Source: CAZADA01 sp964636945 (GTDB taxonomy: Bacteria; Pseudomonadota; Alphaproteobacteria; Caulobacterales; Maricaulaceae). Taken from it: a stretch of 64,000 nt of DNA. Shown piece after piece: positions 8,499 to 16,509 of this stretch (the first letter of the stretch is position 1; every line of letters starts with the position of its first letter). The translations under genes were made by a program, and so were the position numbers. The notes under the pieces were generated by a model. That model was not told the origin of the DNA. It ran no database searches and was given only the letters and a program-made list of their open reading frames with translations. The stretch spans positions 10,120 to 74,119 of the forward strand of contig CAZWVH010000003.1 in the NCBI GenBank assembly GCA_964636945.1, given 5' to 3'.

Positions 8499-9245
8499 AT
8501 GGAATTTTCCGCTCCCCTCATCCCAGCCAAGCTGATCCAACGCTATAAGCGGTTTTTGGCCGACGTCGTGATGCCCGACGGCGAAACGATTACCGTGCAT
8601 TGTCCAAATTCGGGGGCCATGATGGGCGTCGCGCCGCCGGGCGCGCGATGCTGGGTGTCGCGTTCCGACACCCCCAAGCGAAAGCTTGCCCACACGCTTG
8701 AGAACGATGACCTCAACGGCGTCTTGGTCGGGATCAATACGCATCGCCCCAACGCCCTCGCCCGCGAGGCCATCGTCAATGGCGTGATCCCAGAATTGGG
8801 CGGATTTGATGCGATCGCGACCGAACGAACCTATCGTCACGGCGAAGACAAAAGTCGTTTTGATCTGGCGTTAGAATCTGCGGACGGGCCATGCACTTTT
8901 GTGGAGGTGAAGAATGTGCACTTGTGTCGCACAGCCGGATTGGCCGAGTTTCCCGACAGTGTGACCAGCCGCGGCGCCAAGCATTTGAGCGGCCTGGCCC
9001 ATGCTATTGAGGCCGGCCATCGAGCGGTGCAACTCTATATCGTGCAACGCAATGATTGCGACGCCTTTTCGATCGCGGACGACATCGACCCGGCCTACGC
9101 TAACGCATTGGCGCGCGCCAAGGCGATTGGCGTTGAAGTTATGGCCTATGCCTGTGAGGTGACGCCGAGCGCGATTACTGTGCTGCGGCCACTTGCGTTC
9201 GCTGTGCGTCATGAGAACAACTGCTTGCAATCGACTGCCAGTTGA
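8499..9245 (+). CDS. sfsA: SfsA family protein (sugar fermentation stimulation)
   Basis: This 248-residue cytoplasmic protein matches SfsA, a conserved family with a nuclease-like fold and nucleic-acid binding reported in E. coli; its true role is unclear. Recognisable segments are RYKRFLADVVMPDG near the start, HCPNSGAMMG, the KSRFDLAL region and EVKNVHL, followed by FPDSVTSRGAKHL. The ATG at 8499 gives the usual family length; an in-frame ATG at 8445 adds 18 unrelated residues. It precedes map and radC on the same strand, a neighbourhood I recall as common in alphaproteobacteria. Confidence 0.92.
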   Translation: MEFSAPLIPAKLIQRYKRFLADVVMPDGETITVHCPNSGAMMGVAPPGARCWVSRSDTPKRKLAHTLENDDLNGVLVGINTHRPNALAREAIVNGVIPELGGFDAIATERTYRHGEDKSRFDLALESADGPCTFVEVKNVHLCRTAGLAEFPDSVTSRGAKHLSGLAHAIEAGHRAVQLYIVQRNDCDAFSIADDIDPAYANALARAKAIGVEVMAYACEVTPSAITVLRPLAFAVRHENNCLQSTAS

Positions 9246-9300
9246 CCACATTTTTAGAGATATTACCGGGCTCTACGCATCCAAATTTAAAGGATCGATT

Positions 9301-10128
9301 GTGCATTTGCTTGATGTTCATCATCGCCACCGACCGCTCGCCCCTGAGGACGCCATAACGTATGGGCCTGATGGCTTTGAGGGTATGCGCAAGGCAGGCC
9401 GATTGGCGGCCGAATGCTTGGACATGCTGACCTCCCATGTACAACCGGGCGTCAGCACTGAGCATTTGGACACATTAGCGCGCGAATTTGCCCTTGATCA
9501 CGGCGCATTGCCCGCATGTCTGTTTTACCGCGGTTACACCCACACCATCTGCACCTCGATTAATCGGGTGGTGTGTCATGGGATTCCTGACGACAAGCCC
9601 CTGCGGGAAGGCGATATCGTTAACATCGATGTCACCTTGATTGTTGATGGCTGGCATGGCGACACCAGCCGCATGTATCCGGTTGGCGAAATCAAGCGCG
9701 CGGCTCAACGGCTAATCGACATCACCTATGAGTCGATGATGGCGGCTATTGAGATCGTCAGGCCCGGCGTCACCGTGGGCGATATCGGCTATGAAATCGA
9801 AACGCGCGCACATGCTGAACGGTTTTCCGTGGTCGAAGATTTCTGTGGCCATGGCCTTGGCCGACGTTTCCATTATCCGCCGAACATTGTCCATCTTGGC
9901 CCACGCGGCGAAGGCGCGGTGCTGAAAGAAGGCATGTTCTTTACCGTCGAGCCCATGATCAATTCAGGCGGCTCGGCCACAAGAGTGCTCAAGGATGGCT
10001 GGACCGCCGTGACTCGCGACCGAGGATTGTCAGCCCAATTTGAGCATTCAGTTGGCGTCACCAATGACGGCGTGGAGATATTCACGCTCTCTCCTGCTGG
10101 CCTGCATCGCCCGCCTTACAAGGTTTAA
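9301..10128 (+). CDS. map: Methionine aminopeptidase, type I
   Basis: This is a cytoplasmic metalloenzyme that removes the initiator methionine from nascent proteins; 275 residues, normal for type I. The five metal ligands are visible in order: Asp in IDVTLIVDGWHGD, Asp ten residues on, His in CGHGLGRRFH, Glu in TVEPMI, and Glu in QFEHSVGVT. The substrate-site His lies in the YTHTICTSIN segment. GTG at 9301 is chosen because AAAGGA precedes it by six bases and a longer frame from 9193 would overlap sfsA. The gene starts 55 bases after sfsA and is probably co-transcribed with it. Confidence 0.95.
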   Translation: MHLLDVHHRHRPLAPEDAITYGPDGFEGMRKAGRLAAECLDMLTSHVQPGVSTEHLDTLAREFALDHGALPACLFYRGYTHTICTSINRVVCHGIPDDKPLREGDIVNIDVTLIVDGWHGDTSRMYPVGEIKRAAQRLIDITYESMMAAIEIVRPGVTVGDIGYEIETRAHAERFSVVEDFCGHGLGRRFHYPPNIVHLGPRGEGAVLKEGMFFTVEPMINSGGSATRVLKDGWTAVTRDRGLSAQFEHSVGVTNDGVEIFTLSPAGLHRPPYKV

Positions 10129-10131
10129 GCG

Positions 10132-10776
10132 TTAGCCTGCCCACCGCAATGGCGGGTCTAGAACGTGGTCGGCGTAATCTATCCGCAGAGCGCGCCTGGC
10201 GGCGCCGAAGCGTGCTGCTGCTGACCGGTGCAGGATGAGCGCCTTGGCAATCAAAATATCCCCCGCTTCAGCGCAACAGCGCTCAGTCTTTGCATGCCGA
10301 ACGCGATGATCGATCTGCCCAGACTCAATTCGCCCAAACTCATGCGTTCCCAAGGCAATTTCCAATGGTCCGTTATCAGGCGTTGAAGGATCGAGGTGGA
10401 CCCGGACAAAGACCATCCGTTCCAACACGCGTATCGGCGGCTCGCAATGCCAAACGCCTTGTTTCCGCGACCAACACCCATACCCCGCTTGGTCACATCT
10501 TTCGCGCACCGCGATTACACGATCTTGATGCCAAGGCAGTGACCAATTGTGCGCATCCGATTTGTCGAACGCCACCATTCGGACCGGTCGGACTTTTGGT
10601 AAAATGGAGCGAACTATCGTGGTCACAGGCGAGATCAACGCGTCATTAACGGCCAGTCTCTCGCCCGGCTTGCCTTGGAGCGCGATGAGACTGCGCAAGT
10701 GAGTCAAATCCGCCTGAGCCAAAGCGGAACGCACCCAGACCCGTCCCTTATCTTCCAAATCTTTTGCCAGCTGCAT
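10132..10776 (-). CDS. Phytanoyl-CoA dioxygenase-like protein
   Basis: This is a putative Fe(II)/2-oxoglutarate-dependent oxygenase of 214 residues. The iron-binding HxD is in LPWHQDRV (about residue 85), the distal His in ALILHRSAAA, and the 2-oxoglutarate Arg in RRALRIDYAD. That makes a complete facial triad, and the overall pattern fits the phytanoyl-CoA dioxygenase (PhyH) superfamily. ATG at 10776 has AGGA upstream; a TTG two codons earlier is less likely. It converges with map, four bases away, and diverges from radC. The substrate cannot be inferred. Confidence 0.82.
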   Translation of the reverse strand: MQLAKDLEDKGRVWVRSALAQADLTHLRSLIALQGKPGERLAVNDALISPVTTIVRSILPKVRPVRMVAFDKSDAHNWSLPWHQDRVIAVRERCDQAGYGCWSRKQGVWHCEPPIRVLERMVFVRVHLDPSTPDNGPLEIALGTHEFGRIESGQIDHRVRHAKTERCCAEAGDILIAKALILHRSAAARFGAARRALRIDYADHVLDPPLRWAG

Positions 10777-10890
10777 TCTCAATTCCTGGCGACCTTATGG
10801 GAGGCAATGAGCCCGAAAGACAAAGCACAAATTAGGATTGCACGCCAATCCAATTCATGTTTTGTTCACGCCGGTCTAGAACTGGAATGT

Positions 10891-11619
10891 ATGGGGAGAC
10901 AAACATCAGTGCCCAACGGAGTTACAGACGTCCTGTCCCCTCCCATTCACGACCAGACCAAAGGTCACCGCGCGCGCCTCAAAGAACGGTTTCACAATGG
11001 GGGCGCCCAGGCGTTGGCCGACTACGAAATGTTGGAGCTGGTCTTGTTTCGCTCCATTCCCCGCCGGGACGTAAAGCCGCTGGCAAAACAGCTCATCGCC
11101 CGCTTTGGGGGCTTCGCGGAGGTCTTGGGCGCCAGTGACGAGCAATTGTTGGAGATGCCCGGAATATCCCACGGCGTCGCTCTCGATTTAAAGGTTGTGC
11201 TGGAGGCCGCCCGCCGGCTCTCTCGTGATCGCGTCATGACCAAGCCAGTGCTGTCCAGTTATTCCAAGTTGGTCGAATACTGCCGGGCATTCATGGCGGA
11301 CGAGGCCAAGGAACAGTTTCGCGTGCTATTTCTTGACCGTCGCAATCGCTTGATTGCTGATGAAGTGATGGGACGTGGATCGATCGCGCATGCTCCTGTG
11401 TATCCGCGTGAAGTGGCGCACCGCGCGCTGACCCTGAATGCCTCGGCAATTATTCTCGCCCACAATCACCCGTCCGGCGATCCCACTCCTTCCCAAGCCG
11501 ATATCGACATGACCGTTCAGATCGCAGACACATTAACGCCACTCGGCATTGTGGTTCATGACCATCTGATCATTGGCCGCGAATGCACGGCGAGCTTTAA
11601 GCAATTAGAGCTGCTATAA
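10891..11619 (+). CDS. radC: RadC family JAB/MPN-domain protein
   Basis: This 242-residue protein has the two parts of RadC: an N-terminal helix-hairpin-helix-like region (DYEMLELVLFRSIPRRDVKP, then LLEMPGISHGVALDLK) and a C-terminal JAB1/MPN metalloprotease-like domain with the zinc motif HNHPSGDPTPSQAD. RadC was once linked to recombinational repair, but its function is still disputed. ATG at 10891 is chosen by family length. Upstream in-frame starts (10675, 10807) would overlap the divergent dioxygenase or have poor ribosome spacing, so the start is uncertain. It follows map and precedes purB on the same strand. Confidence 0.92.
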   Translation: MGRQTSVPNGVTDVLSPPIHDQTKGHRARLKERFHNGGAQALADYEMLELVLFRSIPRRDVKPLAKQLIARFGGFAEVLGASDEQLLEMPGISHGVALDLKVVLEAARRLSRDRVMTKPVLSSYSKLVEYCRAFMADEAKEQFRVLFLDRRNRLIADEVMGRGSIAHAPVYPREVAHRALTLNASAIILAHNHPSGDPTPSQADIDMTVQIADTLTPLGIVVHDHLIIGRECTASFKQLELL

Positions 11620-11666
11620 CCCGCGCATTGCGCCGTTTTCCATTCGCCAATTCGAGGAGACCGTCC

Positions 11667-13028
11667 ATGGCCGTTGCGCGCTACACCCGTCCACAGATGG
11701 CTCAAATCTGGTCGCAACAGTCAAAGTACGCCATCTGGTTTGAGATCGAGGCCCATGCATGCGACGCAATGGCGGAGCTGGGCGTAATCCCCAAATCTGC
11801 GGCCGAAGCGGTATGGACGGCGAAAGGTCACGAGTTTGACGTCGACGCCATTGACGCCATTGACGCCATTGAAGCCGAAGTGCGCCATGACGTGATTGCG
11901 TTTCTGACCTACCTTGCGAAAATTGTGGGTCCCGAAGCGCGCTTTGTGCACCAGGGCCTGACCTCCTCGGACGTTCTGGATACGTGCCTGGCGGTGCAAC
12001 TCACCCGGGCCTCTGACCTGTTGTTGACCGGGCTGGACCGCGTTTTGGCTGCGCTGAAGTCACGCGCAATTGAGCACAAACTGACGCCTACGATTGGCCG
12101 CAGCCATGGCGTGCATGCTGAACCCACCACATTTGGTCTCAAGCTCGCAGGCTTCTACGCTGAGTTTGATCGCTGCCGGATCCGCTTACTGGCCGCACGA
12201 TCGGAAATCGCCACCTGCGCGCTCTCCGGCGCGGTAGGCACATTCGCCAATGTGGATCCGCGCGTGGAAGCCCATGTGGCCGAACAATTGGGGCTCACGC
12301 CGGAGCCAGCGTCGTCCCAAGTGATTCCTCGCGACCGGCACGCCATGTTTTTCTCGGTTCTGGGGGTCATTGCGTCTTCGGTGGAGCGCTTGGCCACGGA
12401 AATCCGGCACCTGCAACGAACAGAGGTGCTGGAAGCGGAGGAAAAATTCGCCAAGGGGCAAAAGGGCTCGTCCGCCATGCCGCACAAACGCAATCCGGTG
12501 CTCACCGAGAACCTCACGGGTTTGGCGCGGCTCGTGCGCTCTTGCGTCACGCCGGCGCTCGAGAATGTGGCGCTTTGGCATGAACGCGATATCTCACATT
12601 CCAGCGTTGAACGCGCCATTGGGCCTGACGCCACGATCCATTTGGACTTTGCGCTCAATCGCTTAGCCGGCGTTATTGAGGGTCTCGTGGTTTATCCCGA
12701 ACGCATGCAGGCCAATCTCAATCAGCTGCAGGGCTTACACGCCTCACAATCGGTATTGCTCCTGCTCACTCAAAATGGCTTCAGCCGGGAAGACGCCTAC
12801 GCGCTGGTGCAATCGCACGCCATGCGCACCTGGAACGGAGACGGCGAATTTGAGGAATTGTTGCTGGCCGACCCCAAAATCACGGCCGCGATATCAAAGG
12901 CCGACATTCACGCGTGTTTTGCCCTCGAAAAGCACATGGCTCAGGTGGATCACATCTTCGCGCGCGTATTCGGCGAGACAGCGGCCACCGGAGCTCCCCG
13001 CGATCGCGTGGATGTGAAAACAGAGTGA
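11667..13028 (+). CDS. purB: Adenylosuccinate lyase
   Basis: This enzyme acts twice in purine synthesis, splitting fumarate from SAICAR and from adenylosuccinate; it is a cytoplasmic homotetramer. The 453-residue protein shows FVHQGLTSSDVLDT, the catalytic-His loop TIGRSHGVHAEPTTFG, and the fumarase/lyase signature GSSAMPHKRNP near residue 280. GAGGAG eight bases before ATG 11667 fixes the start. A tandem DAI-DAI-DAI run (three copies of GACGCCATT) sits in an early conserved helix where I would expect one or two, so it looks like a small in-frame expansion that has kept the gene open. Confidence 0.96.
   Translation: MAVARYTRPQMAQIWSQQSKYAIWFEIEAHACDAMAELGVIPKSAAEAVWTAKGHEFDVDAIDAIDAIEAEVRHDVIAFLTYLAKIVGPEARFVHQGLTSSDVLDTCLAVQLTRASDLLLTGLDRVLAALKSRAIEHKLTPTIGRSHGVHAEPTTFGLKLAGFYAEFDRCRIRLLAARSEIATCALSGAVGTFANVDPRVEAHVAEQLGLTPEPASSQVIPRDRHAMFFSVLGVIASSVERLATEIRHLQRTEVLEAEEKFAKGQKGSSAMPHKRNPVLTENLTGLARLVRSCVTPALENVALWHERDISHSSVERAIGPDATIHLDFALNRLAGVIEGLVVYPERMQANLNQLQGLHASQSVLLLLTQNGFSREDAYALVQSHAMRTWNGDGEFEELLLADPKITAAISKADIHACFALEKHMAQVDHIFARVFGETAATGAPRDRVDVKTE
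11844..11870 (+). repeat. Three tandem 9-bp units inside purB
   Basis: GACGCCATT occurs three times in a row without mismatch, coding for three Asp-Ala-Ile triplets. Because the unit is a multiple of three, copy changes by slippage keep the frame. Confidence 0.9.
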
Positions 13029-13100
13029 CGACACCATTGGACCTTGTGAGGATATAGATCAGCTTGCGACATACGACATCGAAGACTTTAGGGGATTATT

Positions 13101-13535
13101 ATGCGGTACCTGCTCAGCCTGTTTGCGACTTTGATATTGGCCATGAGTGCGGCGGGACAAGATGCTCCTGAGAACAGCGATGAAATCACCGATCGCCCAG
13201 TTGTGGTGGCAATGTTCTTTTCAGGCTTTTGCGGCGCATGCCAAATTCTAGACCCGCGGATTGAGTCGGTTGAAGACGAGTTCGCCCAACGCCCCGTCAC
13301 CTTTATCACGTTTGACAAAACATTTTCCGCGTTTGGCGGGCGTAAATCGCGCGCCGAGCTCGCCGCTGATCACGGCATGGCGGAGATTTGGGAGCAAAAC
13401 AAGGGTAAACAGGGCTTTGCGCTGATCGTCGATCCCGCGCGCAGTCAAGTGTTGAACGTGATCACCGTGCGCGACAAGGCCGACGATATCCGCTCCTCGA
13501 TTGAGCGCGCTCTGCGGCCAGAAACCCTCGCTTAG
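13101..13535 (+). CDS. Periplasmic thioredoxin-fold protein
   Basis: This 144-residue exported protein has a signal peptide (about residues 1-19, ending SAAGQ) and one thioredoxin-like domain. The active-site motif CGAC sits in FFSGFCGACQILDPRIE near residue 50, in the position of the WCxxC of thioredoxins, with Phe in place of Trp. Both cysteines are present, so redox activity is possible. The cis-Pro loop is weakly recognisable around ALIVDPA. AGGGG lies eight bases before the ATG. It stands 72 bases after purB and ahead of three envelope genes that include cysteine-containing proteins; it could serve them, but this is inference. Confidence 0.75.
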   Translation: MRYLLSLFATLILAMSAAGQDAPENSDEITDRPVVVAMFFSGFCGACQILDPRIESVEDEFAQRPVTFITFDKTFSAFGGRKSRAELAADHGMAEIWEQNKGKQGFALIVDPARSQVLNVITVRDKADDIRSSIERALRPETLA

Positions 13536-13623
13536 GCCGGACGGGATACAGTCGGTTGAGTCTGTAGCGAACTGTAACTGAGCGTGATAACCTCAGACCA
13601 TTGTGAATCAATGGAGCGACCAC

Positions 13624-14001
13624 ATGCGTCTTGTCTCAGCCATTGCCATGATCGGCGCCTTCGCGTTCAGCGCCCCATCCTTCGCCCAGGAAAGTTCTGA
13701 AAACGCCACGCGCGCGGCTGAGGGCTCGTTCGAGGCCTCCGAACAGTCGGTCGCAGCGGCAGCCATGCTGACGGCGTCGGGCGTGCAAGTCGTTATGGGA
13801 GCTGTGGCCGTACCGCTTGGACTGACCGGTTCCGCCTTGGAAGGCAGCGGCCAAAGCGCAACGGGATCGGCCATTGCACTCTGGGACGGCGCCAATACGC
13901 CCATCGTCATCGACGATGAAGTCGTCATCGGCGCGGCGCCGCCGCCCAATGTTCCATTTGAAGCGCAGTTTGAGGTCGCTGACGACAACGCGGATCACTA
14001 G
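13624..14001 (+). CDS. Small secreted alanine-rich protein, unknown function
   Basis: This is a 125-residue protein with a clear signal peptide (cleavage after SFA near residue 20). The mature part is rich in Ala, Ser and Gly with a central hydrophobic stretch (VQVVMGAVAVPLGLTGSAL), then a short tail with TPIVIDDEVVIGAAPPP. GGAG before ATG 13624 supports this start over an upstream in-frame ATG at 13603. I cannot assign a family with confidence. From memory only, similar small proteins sit beside DUF2145 genes in other proteobacteria, and here a DUF2145-like gene follows 165 bases downstream. Confidence 0.7.
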   Translation: MRLVSAIAMIGAFAFSAPSFAQESSENATRAAEGSFEASEQSVAAAAMLTASGVQVVMGAVAVPLGLTGSALEGSGQSATGSAIALWDGANTPIVIDDEVVIGAAPPPNVPFEAQFEVADDNADH

Positions 14002-14166
14002 ACCGCGCCGTCAACTCTACGGGGACAAGGGCTGACGTCAATCGAACTGCACGCCGGCAAAATTGCCCTGCGAGCCAGACTGTACTTGCTTTGAAGTGCG
14101 CCAAGACAGCACGATGCACTCTGCCAACCATCACACCTCACCCGCCCGCCACCAAGGAGTTGAGTT

Positions 14167-15018
14167 ATGCGTGTTTTGATTGCGTCCTGCGCGATGGCTT
14201 TGAGCCTGGTTGCCTCGTTAACTGCGCCGGTTATGGCGCAATCAAGTCGGTCGGGCGCCACTCCCGAATCCATCGCGCCCAAGACGGCTGCTGAATTCTC
14301 GAAGCAAATTGAGCGCGCCTTGGCGTCGCGCGACGCCCGCGTGGCGCTGGTGTTCCGCACAGGTCGCCCGCAGGCCGATTTGCCCGAGGGCATTCGCTTC
14401 ACCCACGGCGCATTCTGGGTCTATCAGGATATCGTTACCGACGATGGCGAGTCGAGAAAGGGCTACGCAGTTTATAATCTCTACGCCGGTGGGGATGCTG
14501 GGGGCCCCAATGATCGTTCCGCCCTCGTCCAGGACTTTCCCTATGATTTCACGGCGCCGATGGCCGAGGCCAAGGCTGGCGTGATTGTGTTGACGCCTGA
14601 AATGCAACGCCGGGTGCTTAATCTCATGGCCTCGTCCACTTACGCGGCGTTACACCAGCCCAATTATTCGTTGGTTTCCAATCCACATGACCTTAAGTAT
14701 CAAAATTGCAACGAGTTTTATCTCGACGTCATCGCGTCTGCGGCGTGGGAGACCGATGACCGCACTCAAATCAAAGTAAATCTGGCCGAATATTTTGAGC
14801 CGGCAGAGGTCAAGACCAATGTATTTCAACGCGTCTTCGGCCCGATGGTGAATGACATGGTGGAAACTGACGACCATAGCGGCGGCGTCCGCACCGCCAC
14901 CTTTTTGTCCATTGCGCGCTTTTTGGAGACCTATAAGCTTTCGGAGTCCGCCTTCGAATTGTCCTATGATCCATTTGGCGGTGTGGAAGGGCTGGCCATC
15001 GTTTCGCCGCTTCAATAG
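14167..15018 (+). CDS. DUF2145-like exported protein, possible permuted NlpC/P60 hydrolase
   Basis: This 283-residue protein has a signal peptide (cleavage near VMA-QS, residue 24) and AAGGAG eight bases before its ATG. It resembles DUF2145 proteins in the spaced segments DARVALVFRTG, GIRFTHGAFWVY, ALHQPNYSLVSNP, YQNCNEFYLDVI and DDHSGG. A His in the THGAF strand, followed about 100 residues later by Cys in QNCNEF, is the order seen in circularly permuted papain-like NlpC/P60 enzymes, where the Cys begins a helix. A role in cleaving peptide or acyl bonds in the envelope is therefore possible, but this is my inference. The mature chain has no other obvious catalytic motif. Confidence 0.72.
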   Translation: MRVLIASCAMALSLVASLTAPVMAQSSRSGATPESIAPKTAAEFSKQIERALASRDARVALVFRTGRPQADLPEGIRFTHGAFWVYQDIVTDDGESRKGYAVYNLYAGGDAGGPNDRSALVQDFPYDFTAPMAEAKAGVIVLTPEMQRRVLNLMASSTYAALHQPNYSLVSNPHDLKYQNCNEFYLDVIASAAWETDDRTQIKVNLAEYFEPAEVKTNVFQRVFGPMVNDMVETDDHSGGVRTATFLSIARFLETYKLSESAFELSYDPFGGVEGLAIVSPLQ

Positions 15019-15094
15019 CAGTGCAGGCCGCGTTGGTAGGTTGCCGTATGAAATTGCCTTCGCATATCCTGGCGGCGCGATTGCGGGGACAGCG

Positions 15095-16243
15095 ATGAAA
15101 TGGGCGGTTGAGCGGTTCATAAACCTGATCATTTTGGTTTTTGTGTTGGCGTTCCTCTCGGAGACGGCTTTGCTGCTATGGGAGTATCGTCAGTCCGCCG
15201 GGGAATTGCGGCTCGCATTTGGCACACACCAATTTGTCTTCTACCCCACATTCGGCATTTTGGTGCTGTTTCTGTTCCGATCGCTTGCCGTTGAAGTGGT
15301 CACAGACGCGCTGACGTCGGGATTTCGATCATCAATGATGGTCTTTGGCGCCTTCGCACTCTCTCTGATTGCATCAGCAGGATTAACCTATTCATTTATT
15401 CAAGGCGGCGTGGCGTCGCCGTGGGAGATCGCTCCCAACGCCACCAGCTCCATGTCATTGGCGAACGGGCAATCTTGCTCGGCTGACAATCTTGACATCG
15501 AACACGAGCGGATCCGCGATTGGTATCGCACATCTGAAGATCCAACCATCGCATCCGGGGCGTGCAGCCGATTGCCAACCGCTGAGATCGCCTATTGTCC
15601 CGTCGATCCGTTGGCTACGACATCGGGCCAATGCTGTGCAGTCCAGGAGTCGCTGCAAGTATGCGCGAACGTATTGCGTGAAGAATCGCCGTCTCGCCTT
15701 CTGAGTGTGCGCGCACCAGTGCTATTCGCGAAATCCACGTTCATTTTGTTGATCTTCGCTCTCGGCCTCGCATTGGCAATGGGCGTGCGCAACATCGATT
15801 TTCACTCCACGCAGGACCGCGTGGATAAGGGCCGGCGCGCCGTGTTTGGGGCTATTTTGATGGCCTCATGGCCTGTTCTCAATCACGTCTATCTGCAAGC
15901 CTCCGACATGATGTACGGCGCGGAGGGCGGACTTTACAGACGCTTGGCCATGTTGTTTGCGGCAGGATTCTTAGCCTGGCTGCTGGCCATTGTGTCCTTC
16001 GTGCTGCGCTCCACCCAAAGCCCCGGACAAGCGGGGCTGGGCCGTTTGGTGTCATTGGGCTCGGCGGTGTTCGGCGTGGCCACGTATGAGCGTTTGCTCA
16101 ATCTGGTGGCGCGGTTTGCTGGGCCGGGCGCAGGTTGGCATGAAATCTTGGCGTTTGTCATTATTTACGCCACGGTGGCCTGGCAGATTTCCGCCCTCGC
16201 CGTACGCCAAACGCCGAAATCAGACGTTGAGCCACAATCGTAG
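15095..16243 (+). CDS. Multi-pass membrane protein with Cys-containing external domain
   Basis: I do not recognise this 382-residue protein. It has about three hydrophobic segments in the first 110 residues (FINLIILVFVLAFLSETALL and two more), then a soluble stretch of about 130 residues with seven or eight cysteines (for example CSADNLD, ACSRLP, YCPVDP, QCCAVQ, VCANVL). At least four further membrane segments follow. The cysteine-rich loop probably faces the periplasm, where disulfides would stabilise it. ATG at 15095 begins the first hydrophobic region; a longer frame from 14852 overlaps the previous gene and is unlikely. It lies 76 bases after the DUF2145-like gene and may work with it and with the upstream thioredoxin-fold protein. 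Confidence 0.72.
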   Translation: MKWAVERFINLIILVFVLAFLSETALLLWEYRQSAGELRLAFGTHQFVFYPTFGILVLFLFRSLAVEVVTDALTSGFRSSMMVFGAFALSLIASAGLTYSFIQGGVASPWEIAPNATSSMSLANGQSCSADNLDIEHERIRDWYRTSEDPTIASGACSRLPTAEIAYCPVDPLATTSGQCCAVQESLQVCANVLREESPSRLLSVRAPVLFAKSTFILLIFALGLALAMGVRNIDFHSTQDRVDKGRRAVFGAILMASWPVLNHVYLQASDMMYGAEGGLYRRLAMLFAAGFLAWLLAIVSFVLRSTQSPGQAGLGRLVSLGSAVFGVATYERLLNLVARFAGPGAGWHEILAFVIIYATVAWQISALAVRQTPKSDVEPQS

Positions 16244-16344
16244 ACCGTCCCTCAATAATGACAGTGCCCCGATGAACCAATCTGGGTCATCGAACGTTAA
16301 GATTCAGCCTGCACACTGGTGCGGTAACGTAATGTAAGGGGCGC

Positions 16345-16509
16345 ATGATGATGCAAGACCAAGAACACGACCTATTCCCCGCAATGCTGGCCGCCATTGT
16401 AAACGCCGAAAGACAAGTCGAGACCGTCTCTCGTCGCCGACTTGACGGCTTTACAACCTGGCGTGGATTGCCGTTTGATGTGTATGCGCGCACCGCGCAT
16501 TCGCGTTAA
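16345..16509 (+). CDS. Small hypothetical protein (54 residues)
   Basis: A short frame opens with three consecutive ATG codons after AAGGGG and ends four bases into the convergent valS stop region. The product (QDQEHDLFPAMLAAIVN, then RLDGFTTWRGLPFDVYARTA) is neither a shadow of a known gene nor low-complexity, and contains no membrane segment. A real small protein is plausible. No family is recognised. Confidence 0.45.
   Translation: MMMQDQEHDLFPAMLAAIVNAERQVETVSRRRLDGFTTWRGLPFDVYARTAHSR

Noticed and set aside
14852..15094. Upstream extension of the 15095 membrane protein
   Set aside because: It overlaps the DUF2145-like gene in another frame and has no ribosome site or family support.
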